Position numbers and translations under genes: made by a program
The notes under the pieces: generated by a model
Told to the model about the DNA's origin: nothing
Seen by the model: the letters and a program-made list of their open reading frames with translations, nothing else
Database searches by the model: none
In this document: positions 7,054-11,905 of the stretch, piece after piece
Layout: every line of letters begins with the position of its first letter
Numbering within the stretch: the stretch's first letter is position 1
From: Ferruginibacter sp.
GTDB lineage: Bacteria; Bacteroidota; Bacteroidia; Chitinophagales; Chitinophagaceae
Length of the DNA: 11,905 nucleotides
Direction of reading: 5' to 3'
Assembly: GCA_025362765.1 (NCBI GenBank)
Contig: JANYFI010000509.1
Coordinates: 1 to 11,905 of the forward strand

Positions 7054-7153
7054 AAGTTTATAGTATGTAGGATACCATTAAGTAAAAAGAAAGATAACTA
7101 TCGCCATAAGTAGCCTTCTTTAAATACTGTTTATTACTTTTAAAAGAAGAAAT

Positions 7154-7167
7154 GGGATTCGTGGAAC
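7154..7167. repeat. 14-bp direct repeat, copy 2
   Basis: GGGATTCGTGGAAC lies just beyond the ybeY stop codon and is the partner of 7040-7053, 100 bp away. The bases between the copies are AT-rich with no coding frame of note. The pair could be protein-binding sites or the scar of an insertion or deletion. Confidence 0.55.
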
Positions 7168-7170
7168 CTT

Positions 7171-7593
7171 TTATCCGAAATACTGCATTAAATACTTGTC
7201 TTCCATAGCTCTGATTTCTTTCTGGTCTGATTTGGTTTTGTCCCTATATCCACAAAGGTGTAAAACACCATGAAACATTACCCGATGAAGCTCTTCCTTT
7301 ATAGTTACTCCCATTTGCTTTGCATTATCTTTCACTCTGTCAATACTAATGTAAATCTCTGCAATCATTTGTTGTGGCGTTTCAGACAAGTCGAATGTAA
7401 TGACATCGGTATAAAAGTTATGTCTGAGGTGGGTATTGTTAATCTCTAATAAGTAATCGTCGGAACAAAAAATATAATTAAGGCTCTTCAACCGAATGCC
7501 TTCTGATTTAAAAATTACATTAATAAAAAACTTTAATGCTGTTCTGTCGGTAAGTGTAACCTGGGGTTCAAGGAAAAATAATTGTATTGCCAT
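7171..7593 (-). CDS. ybeY: rRNA maturation endoribonuclease YbeY
   Basis: A 140-residue YbeY-family metalloprotein. Known members mature the 3' end of 16S rRNA and take part in ribosome quality control in the cytoplasm. The sequence shows the family core NNTHLRHNFYTDVITFDLSE (52-71), with the characteristic TDVITF, the AEIYISID strand, and the metal motif FHGVLHLCGYRDKT with H108, H112 and, at the place of the third histidine, D118. From memory, many Bacteroidota YbeY proteins read GYKDK or GYRDK here, so the change is likely lineage-typical and not a defect. The length is normal. It starts at an ATG 71 bp from the feoA start and diverges from it. On the minus strand the next gene is the HNH-like gene, 165 bp on, and then mnmG. 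In several Bacteroidota that I recall, ybeY and mnmG are direct neighbours. Confidence 0.95.
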   Translation of the reverse strand: MAIQLFFLEPQVTLTDRTALKFFINVIFKSEGIRLKSLNYIFCSDDYLLEINNTHLRHNFYTDVITFDLSETPQQMIAEIYISIDRVKDNAKQMGVTIKEELHRVMFHGVLHLCGYRDKTKSDQKEIRAMEDKYLMQYFG

Positions 7594-7613
7594 AGCTAAT
7601 TTCTAAAATCGAA

Positions 7614-7629
7614 ATTATTGAACAATAAT
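7614..7629. promoter_or_regulatory. 16-bp inverted repeat, candidate operator between ybeY and feoA
   Basis: ATTATTG-AA-CAATAAT has perfect 7-bp arms around two bases and ends 7 bases upstream of the feoA -7 box, where a regulator would compete with RNA polymerase. Its AT-rich form is broadly like metal-regulator sites (Fur or DtxR type), but it matches no consensus I can name exactly. It could equally act on the divergent ybeY. Confidence 0.45.
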
Positions 7630-7636
7630 GAATGAA

Positions 7637-7644
7637 TACATTTG
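7637..7644 (+). promoter_or_regulatory. TAnnTTTG promoter box for feoA
   Basis: TACATTTG is a perfect -7 box, with 20 nt to the ATG at 7665. A TTG at 7618-7620 stands 16 bases upstream, somewhat close for the usual spacing. The box lies downstream of an in-frame ATG at 7632, which supports 7665 as the true start. Confidence 0.55.
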
Positions 7645-7664
7645 CACATCATAAATTTATAAGA

Positions 7665-7913
7665 ATGGAGCGCAAACTTTCTGAAATTAAAGTGGGAAAA
7701 TCAGTTGTCATAAAATCATTTGAAAAAGACGATATTTTTTTGAAATTGATGGAAATGGGGTGTGTTCCGGGCGAGACCATCACGGTTGATCAAATAGCCC
7801 CATTGGGAGATCCAATATCAATACTTGTTTCAGGTTATCACCTGAGTCTAAGATTAAATGAAGCTGAGAATATTTGGGTGGAAGAAATTTCTATACCTAT
7901 TAACAGGAAATAA
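7665..7913 (+). CDS. feoA: FeoA family protein (ferrous iron transport accessory)
   Basis: An 82-residue single SH3-like FeoA domain. The sequence shows KLSEIKVGKSVVIKSF (4-19), LKLMEMGCVPGETITVDQIAPLGDPI (26-51) with the family's L-x2-MG-x3-G pattern, the VSGYHLSLRLNEAENIWVE strand pair, and no membrane segment. Known FeoA proteins are small cytoplasmic partners of the ferrous iron permease FeoB and are usually encoded beside or fused to it. Here no feoB is present; nadD follows after 8 bp, suggesting a feoA-nadD transcript. The start at 7665 is chosen over an ATG at 7632 because the latter precedes the promoter box and would add eleven unrelated residues. The protein may serve a distant FeoB or be a FeoA-like domain protein with another role. 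The upstream palindrome suggests regulation, possibly by iron. Confidence 0.88.
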   Translation: MERKLSEIKVGKSVVIKSFEKDDIFLKLMEMGCVPGETITVDQIAPLGDPISILVSGYHLSLRLNEAENIWVEEISIPINRK

Positions 7914-7921
7914 AACTGCAC

Positions 7922-8491
7922 ATGAAAATTGGCCTTTACTTTGGTTCGTTTAACCCAATTCACATTGGTCACCTTATTATAGCTAATTACGCACTTAATA
8001 ATACCCCAATTCAACAAGTGTGGATGATTGTTTCTCCGCAAAATCCACTTAAAAAATCAGCTTCCTTATTAAATGAATATTCCAGGCTTCACCTTATACA
8101 AACAGCATTAGAAGGCGAATACAATATCAAAGCTTCTAAAATAGAATTTTCTCTTCCAAAGCCTTCTTATACAGTGGATACACTCACCTATTTAAAGGAA
8201 CAGTTTCCACAACATTACTTCTCTATTATCATGGGAAGCGACAGTTTGTCTAATATCACTAAATGGAAAAATTACAAACTCCTATTGGAAGAAAATGAAT
8301 TGTATATATATAAACGTCTTGGGTACTCAAGTGATGGTATTCCTGGGGCCAGAATTAACATGCTCGATGCCCCATTACTAGAAATATCTTCCACCTATAT
8401 AAGAAACCTAATTAAAGAAGGTAAGTCTATTAGATACCTGTTACCGGATGCCGTAAAGGAAGAAATAGAAGCAAATAACTTTTACAGATAA
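7922..8491 (+). CDS. nadD: Nicotinate-nucleotide adenylyltransferase NadD
   Basis: A 189-residue nucleotidyltransferase that joins nicotinate mononucleotide and ATP to give deamido-NAD, the penultimate step of NAD synthesis. The sequence shows the N-terminal ATP-binding GSFNPIHIGH at 8-17, SPQNPLKK (38-45), KPSYTVDTLTYLKEQ with the family's YT-x-DTL, IMGSDSLSNITKWKNY around 103-118, and the C-terminal ISSTYIRNLIKEGKSIRYLLPDAV with the S-x-T-x-IR signature. Length and motif order are normal for the family. It follows feoA by 8 bp on the same strand, with no promoter between them, so the two are probably co-transcribed. Its stop is one base from the stop of the convergent chrA gene, leaving no room for a terminator. 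Confidence 0.97.
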   Translation: MKIGLYFGSFNPIHIGHLIIANYALNNTPIQQVWMIVSPQNPLKKSASLLNEYSRLHLIQTALEGEYNIKASKIEFSLPKPSYTVDTLTYLKEQFPQHYFSIIMGSDSLSNITKWKNYKLLLEENELYIYKRLGYSSDGIPGARINMLDAPLLEISSTYIRNLIKEGKSIRYLLPDAVKEEIEANNFYR

Positions 8492-8492
8492 A

Positions 8493-9743
8493 TTAAATTA
8501 ACAAGCCAAGCAAAAGACAACAAATTACTATCACCGGAGCCGGTAATCTTGTAAGGATAAGCGTAGCACATGTTCCTAAAATGACTATAATATTAATGCA
8601 GGCTAAAAAATTAAATGGTATAATTGAAACGTCTTTTAATAAAAAAAGTGTTGAGCCCGAAATTAATCCTACCACAACAGCGTTAATTCCTTCAAGTGCT
8701 CTATAAACCACAATAAACTTTTTTAAGTTCTGCCACACAGGAAAAAAGAATAATACCAATAACGCACTTGGCAAAAAAATTCCCACGGTGCCTATAACAC
8801 ATCCCCATAATTGTTTTAGCACTCCACCTTTCTTGAGAGCGATACCGCCTGTATAGGAAGCAATAGAAAAGACAGGTCCAGGAATGGCCCGCACAATTCC
8901 TGCCCCTGTTAATAATTCACTCTTATCAATCCTAATTATATTTTGTTTACTATCGGCAAACCTGGGCGTTGTTGGTCTTACGACATATTGATCAAGCATC
9001 ATAGGAATCAACACATCACCGCCACCAAAAACGAAACTTCCAAACCTGTAAAAATTTTCAAATAAATTATAAGCCTTACGGTTCTGCCATTCCTGCTTTC
9101 TTGCAGTTTCACTTAAATATCCTGCCACCAAAAAAACCAATACAAAAAGCCAAATATTTGTCCAGCGAATGTGATGGGGTTTAATTTTCTCTTTTTCCGG
9201 TATTCTTATACTACTAAAATTTGTAGTAATTCCTCCTAATATTATTAGTGTTGGAAATACCCAAGGTGTTTTAAAAAAAAGAAAAGTTCCAATAGTAGCG
9301 ACAAACATGATAATCCTGGTAATTAAATTAGTTACCGAAATACCAAAAGTCTTTATTGCCGCATAGGCCAAAAATCCAATAGCCATGGGTTGTATAAACT
9401 GAAAAGTACTCGTTTGTAGTTTTTCTGTACCTATTTCTGTAACCAAAAAAGAAAAAGCACCCATTAATGTACAAGCTGGCAATATCCATATAATTAATGT
9501 AGCCACAGCCAAGGGTAAACCGCCTCTTTTATAGCCAATTAGCGTAAGTGTCTGAGTAGAGGATGCCCCAGGTAACATCTGGCAAAATGATACATATTCC
9601 ATTAATTCCTCCTTTGAAACGTCCTTTCTCTTATCTACGAAAGTTTTTAACATCATACCTAAATGCCCTTGTGGACCACCAAACGCAGTAATACTGTGTA
9701 GCAAGACTGATTTCAAAAAAGGAATATGCCTTAAAAAATTCAA
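8493..9743 (-). CDS. chrA: Chromate transporter family protein ChrA, long two-domain form
   Basis: A 416-residue hydrophobic membrane protein of the CHR family with two homologous halves. The N-terminal half has [13 protein letters not shown] (FGGP at 21-24) and [10 protein letters not shown] (55-64); the C-terminal half has [13 protein letters not shown] (237-249) and [15 protein letters not shown] (286-300). Several hydrophobic stretches follow each motif pair, giving roughly ten to twelve membrane segments. Characterised members export chromate, but many relatives have unknown substrates. The reading begins at TTG (9743): an in-frame stop lies five codons upstream and the first internal ATG comes after the conserved FGGP motif, so TTG is the only sensible start. 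The first-half motif is P-G-A-S-S-T-Q where I recall P-G-P as usual, while the second half keeps PGP. It lies 89 bp downstream of the oxygenase gene on the same strand. Confidence 0.9.
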   Translation of the reverse strand: MNFLRHIPFLKSVLLHSITAFGGPQGHLGMMLKTFVDKRKDVSKEELMEYVSFCQMLPGASSTQTLTLIGYKRGGLPLAVATLIIWILPACTLMGAFSFLVTEIGTEKLQTSTFQFIQPMAIGFLAYAAIKTFGISVTNLITRIIMFVATIGTFLFFKTPWVFPTLIILGGITTNFSSIRIPEKEKIKPHHIRWTNIWLFVLVFLVAGYLSETARKQEWQNRKAYNLFENFYRFGSFVFGGGDVLIPMMLDQYVVRPTTPRFADSKQNIIRIDKSELLTGAGIVRAIPGPVFSIASYTGGIALKKGGVLKQLWGCVIGTVGIFLPSALLVLFFFPVWQNLKKFIVVYRALEGINAVVVGLISGSTLFLLKDVSIIPFNFLACINIIVILGTCATLILTRLPAPVIVICCLLLGLLI

Positions 9744-9784
9744 ATTATAATAGTATTAATTATGACTACTTTTCGCAAAGCTCT

Positions 9785-9795
9785 CCCCATTGGGG
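9785..9795. repeat. Small GC hairpin between the oxygenase gene and chrA
   Basis: CCCC-ATT-GGGG stands out in an AT-rich 89-bp gap. On the minus strand the arms are extended loosely by AGC/GCT with a bulge, followed by TTTGCGAAAAG. There is no clean T-run, so a terminator for the oxygenase transcript is only possible. Confidence 0.3.
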
Positions 9796-9832
9796 CTATC
9801 GTCAATAATTTAATCAAGTTATACTAAAAAGA

Positions 9833-10774
9833 CTATTTTTTTAAGCCTATTTCACGCAATCGCTCATTAAGATATTCCCCTGCGGTAATATCTTCAAATT
9901 GTTTGGGATTATCTACAGTAATACAACTGTTAAGACACGCCAAACTCATATTTGATACCGGATGCAAAAAGAACGGTAAAGAAAACCTTGACGTGTGCCA
10001 TAATTGTTTTGGAGGATTTACAACCCTATGCGTTGTACTTTTCAATTTATTATTAGTAAATCTTTGTAACATATCTCCTACATTCACTACAATCTCATTT
10101 GATAAGGAGGTAACACCCACCCATTCATTTTGCTTTGTAAGCACTTGTAAGCCATCAGCAGAGGCTCCTACCAACAGGGTGATAAGGTTAATATCTTCAT
10201 GTTGTTCCGCCCTTAATGCTGATTTAGGCTCCTCTGTAATAGGTGGATAATGTATTGCCCTTAAAATAGAATTTCCATTTTTAATATAATCATTAAAATA
10301 ATGCTCATCCAACTCGAGATAAAGTGAAATAGCCTGTAGCAAAACAATTCCTGATTGTTCAAAAGCTCTATAAGCCGCCTCAAATGTTTCATTAAAACCT
10401 ATCAATTCCTTTACCGACAGATTTGGCGGATACTCCTCTTCATCTAAATTACCTGATGGAACCTGTCCATATTGGTAAAACTCCTTTAAATCAGCTGATT
10501 CACTTCCTTTAGCATGTTCTTTTCCAAAAGAAGTATATCCTCTTTGACCGGCAAGCGCCGGATCTTCGTAAGTTCTCTTTTCCTTTGCTGGTAAAGAAAA
10601 AAACTCTTGCGTCTGCCTATATAAATCACCTATCAATGTTTCAGGCACACCGTGATTTTTTACAGCTACAAATCCAATCTCTTCAAAAGCATTGCCCAAT
10701 TGCTTTACAAAAGATTGCTTTCTTTGTGCACTGCCACTTAAAAACTCCGCTAAATCAACAGATGGAATGTTCAT
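9833..10774 (-). CDS. Isopenicillin N synthase-like 2-oxoglutarate/Fe(II) oxygenase
   Basis: About 313 residues from the ATG at 10774; an earlier in-frame ATG at 10807 would add eleven residues (MLLCINRKIRI) before the usual family start MNIPSVDL. It has the two-domain layout of the isopenicillin N synthase-like oxygenase family: an N-terminal DIOX_N-like part with EEIGFVAVKNHGVP (31-44) and FFSLPAKEKRTYEDP (58-72), then the Fe(II)-binding facial triad HED (H192, D194) in QHEDINLITLL and H249 in STTHRVVNPP, with the co-substrate pair R263-x-S265 in RFSLPFF. All catalytic residues are present, so an active oxygenase is expected. The substrate is unknown and antibiotic synthesis should not be assumed. 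It is 47 bp downstream of nadA on the same strand and 89 bp upstream of chrA, so the three may be co-transcribed. Confidence 0.92.
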   Translation of the reverse strand: MNIPSVDLAEFLSGSAQRKQSFVKQLGNAFEEIGFVAVKNHGVPETLIGDLYRQTQEFFSLPAKEKRTYEDPALAGQRGYTSFGKEHAKGSESADLKEFYQYGQVPSGNLDEEEYPPNLSVKELIGFNETFEAAYRAFEQSGIVLLQAISLYLELDEHYFNDYIKNGNSILRAIHYPPITEEPKSALRAEQHEDINLITLLVGASADGLQVLTKQNEWVGVTSLSNEIVVNVGDMLQRFTNNKLKSTTHRVVNPPKQLWHTSRFSLPFFLHPVSNMSLACLNSCITVDNPKQFEDITAGEYLNERLREIGLKK

Positions 10775-10821
10775 TATTCTTATTTTTCTATTTATACATA
10801 ATAACAAGCAAAATATAAAAG

Positions 10822-11826
10822 TTATAAACCATATTGTTTACTTATTGCTAACATTCTTTCAATGGGTTTTTTTGCCAAAATAATTAATTCCTCATTCATA
10901 GTGATTTCCGGTGTCTCATATTCCATACACAGGTACAACTTCTCAAGAGTATTTAATTTCATATGTGGACAATCGTTACATGCACAACTATTATTTGGAG
11001 GTGCGGGTATAAATGTTTTAGCGGGGCTGCTTTTTTGCATCTGGTGTAAAATTCCCGTTTCTGTAACCACAATAAATTCCTTAGCAGTACTATCGACAGA
11101 GTACTTTAGTAAGCCAGTTGTGCTTCCCACATAATCTGCCAGACGTAAAACAGCCTCTTCACATTCCGGATGAGCAATTACTTTAGCAGCAGGATGGCGT
11201 ATTTTCAATTTTGTAATCTTCTCTACACTAAAGATTTCATGCACCATACAGGCTCCATTCCAAAGCACCATATTACGACCTGTTCTTTTATTTAGCCAGG
11301 CTCCAAGGTTTTTATCTGGAGCAAAAATTATTTCTTGCTCTTTAGGTAAACTATCTATAATCTTTTCTGCATTGCTGCTTGTACAAATTATATCACTTAG
11401 CGCTTTCATTCCTGCGGAACAATTTACGTAAGAAATCACCAGGTGATTGGGATATTTATCTCTAAAAAGTTTAAACAATGCCGGAGGTGCACTATCACTT
11501 AAAGAACAACCTGCTTTTAGGTCTGGTAGAAGTACTTTTTTATGAGGATTCAATATTTTTGCCGTTTCTGCCATAAAGTGTACTCCGGCAAATACAATAA
11601 TGTCAGCAGATGTTTTCTCCGCCTGCTGTGCCAGGCCTAAACTATCACCAATAAAATCAGCTACATCCTGAATATCAGGTTCCTGGTAATAATGAGCAAG
11701 TACAATGGCATTTTTTTTATTTTTAATTTTTTCAATTTCAGCAAACAAATCAAGGTTCACATTTATAGCAATATCCAAAAAACCTGTGGTTTTAATATTG
11801 GCTTTTGCAGTGTTAATATCTGTCAT
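10822..11826 (-). CDS. nadA: Quinolinate synthase NadA
   Basis: A 334-residue NadA, which condenses iminoaspartate (from NadB) with dihydroxyacetone phosphate to quinolinate in de novo NAD synthesis, using an oxygen-sensitive 4Fe-4S cluster. The sequence shows [24 protein letters not shown] (40-63), [15 protein letters not shown] (78-92), [11 protein letters not shown] with C107, [20 protein letters not shown] (133-152), FAPDKNLG (168-175), WNGACMVHE with C193, HPECEE (219-224), GSTTGLL (234-240) and [18 protein letters not shown], where C286 before P-x-M is the third cluster ligand. C107, C193 and C286 give the expected three ligands. The length is normal. The gene leads a minus-strand group with the oxygenase and chrA; nadB and nadC are not in the window. 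The start at 11826 precedes the conserved core by about 25 residues. Confidence 0.97.
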   Translation of the reverse strand: MTDINTAKANIKTTGFLDIAINVNLDLFAEIEKIKNKKNAIVLAHYYQEPDIQDVADFIGDSLGLAQQAEKTSADIIVFAGVHFMAETAKILNPHKKVLLPDLKAGCSLSDSAPPALFKLFRDKYPNHLVISYVNCSAGMKALSDIICTSSNAEKIIDSLPKEQEIIFAPDKNLGAWLNKRTGRNMVLWNGACMVHEIFSVEKITKLKIRHPAAKVIAHPECEEAVLRLADYVGSTTGLLKYSVDSTAKEFIVVTETGILHQMQKSSPAKTFIPAPPNNSCACNDCPHMKLNTLEKLYLCMEYETPEITMNEELIILAKKPIERMLAISKQYGL

Positions 11827-11905
11827 AATAGTTTTTAGTATTTCTTTATTTTAAATTAACATACTACTACTAGGGCTGTTAAGTTGTGGAAATGTATATT
11901 TTATA
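11827..11905 (-). promoter_or_regulatory. Upstream region of nadA, no clear box
   Basis: These 79 AT-rich bases precede nadA. A minus-strand TACATTTC near 11888-11895 is one base off TAnnTTTG and would give a leader of about 60 nt. No operator-like palindrome or riboswitch-like fold is evident, and the window ends here, so the promoter may lie partly outside. Confidence 0.3.

Noticed and set aside
7040..7167. parS chromosome-partitioning sites
   Set aside because: Only one half (GTTCCACG) resembles a known parS-type sequence; the copies are not palindromic.
4491..7593. A new defence system built on the HNH-like gene
   Set aside because: The neighbours are housekeeping translation genes and a cupin; no effector, sensor or immunity partner is visible.
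7632..7664. Extension of feoA to an ATG at 7632
   Set aside because: It starts upstream of the TACATTTG promoter box, and the extra residues are unrelated to FeoA.
9903..10250. Plus-strand open frame inside the oxygenase gene
   Set aside because: Shadow of the minus-strand gene, whose catalytic motifs lie in the same bases.
10775..10807. Longer start of the oxygenase at 10807
   Set aside because: The eleven extra residues precede the usual family start MNIPSVDL; possible but less likely.

Overview
The window reads as a stretch of a Bacteroidota chromosome, probably family Chitinophagaceae. The evidence is a set of proteins with a Bacteroidota character (a Pif1-like helicase fused to HRDC and a C-terminal helix-turn-helix, a YbeY with GYRDK in its metal motif, the C-terminal tail of a GH3-type protein), several TAnnTTTG promoter boxes of the kind used by the Bacteroidota housekeeping sigma factor, and no clear Shine-Dalgarno sequences. 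The family placement is inference from protein character. The DNA is AT-rich and nearly every base is in or close to a gene. No gap exceeds about 200 bp, and I see no rRNA, tRNA, CRISPR array, insertion sequence or prophage.

Left part (1-3711): the 3' end of a GH3-like gene (+) converges on a small four-cysteine zinc-finger-like protein (-). That gene diverges from a short tail-less single-stranded DNA-binding protein (+), and an imperfect 49-bp inverted repeat lies between the two. A terminator-like nested hairpin separates ssb from a large Pif1-like helicase (+) carrying HRDC and helix-turn-helix domains.

Middle part (3900-7593, all minus strand, transcribed right to left): ybeY (16S rRNA maturation), an HNH-fold endonuclease-like gene, mnmG (tRNA wobble-uridine modification) and a cupin protein resembling the cupin part of type II mannose-6-phosphate isomerases. 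The HNH-like gene separates two translation-related genes. Both it and mnmG carry a perfect TAnnTTTG box exactly 4 nt before the ATG, which suggests separately initiated, possibly leaderless mRNAs. Two copies of a 14-bp direct repeat lie in the ybeY-HNH gap.

Right part (7665-11826): a plus-strand pair, feoA without an adjacent feoB followed by nadD, diverges from ybeY. A 16-bp inverted repeat upstream of the feoA promoter box is a candidate operator. A minus-strand group follows: nadA (quinolinate synthase), a 2-oxoglutarate/Fe(II)-type oxygenase and a long-form ChrA transporter that appears to start at TTG. nadA and nadD are both enzymes of de novo NAD synthesis but lie in separate transcription units.

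Most genes are ordinary housekeeping genes. I did not find a clear new multi-gene system. The points most worth a second look are the HNH-like gene between ybeY and mnmG with its promoter arrangement and repeats, the operator-like palindrome at feoA, and the two structured intergenic regions flanking ssb.
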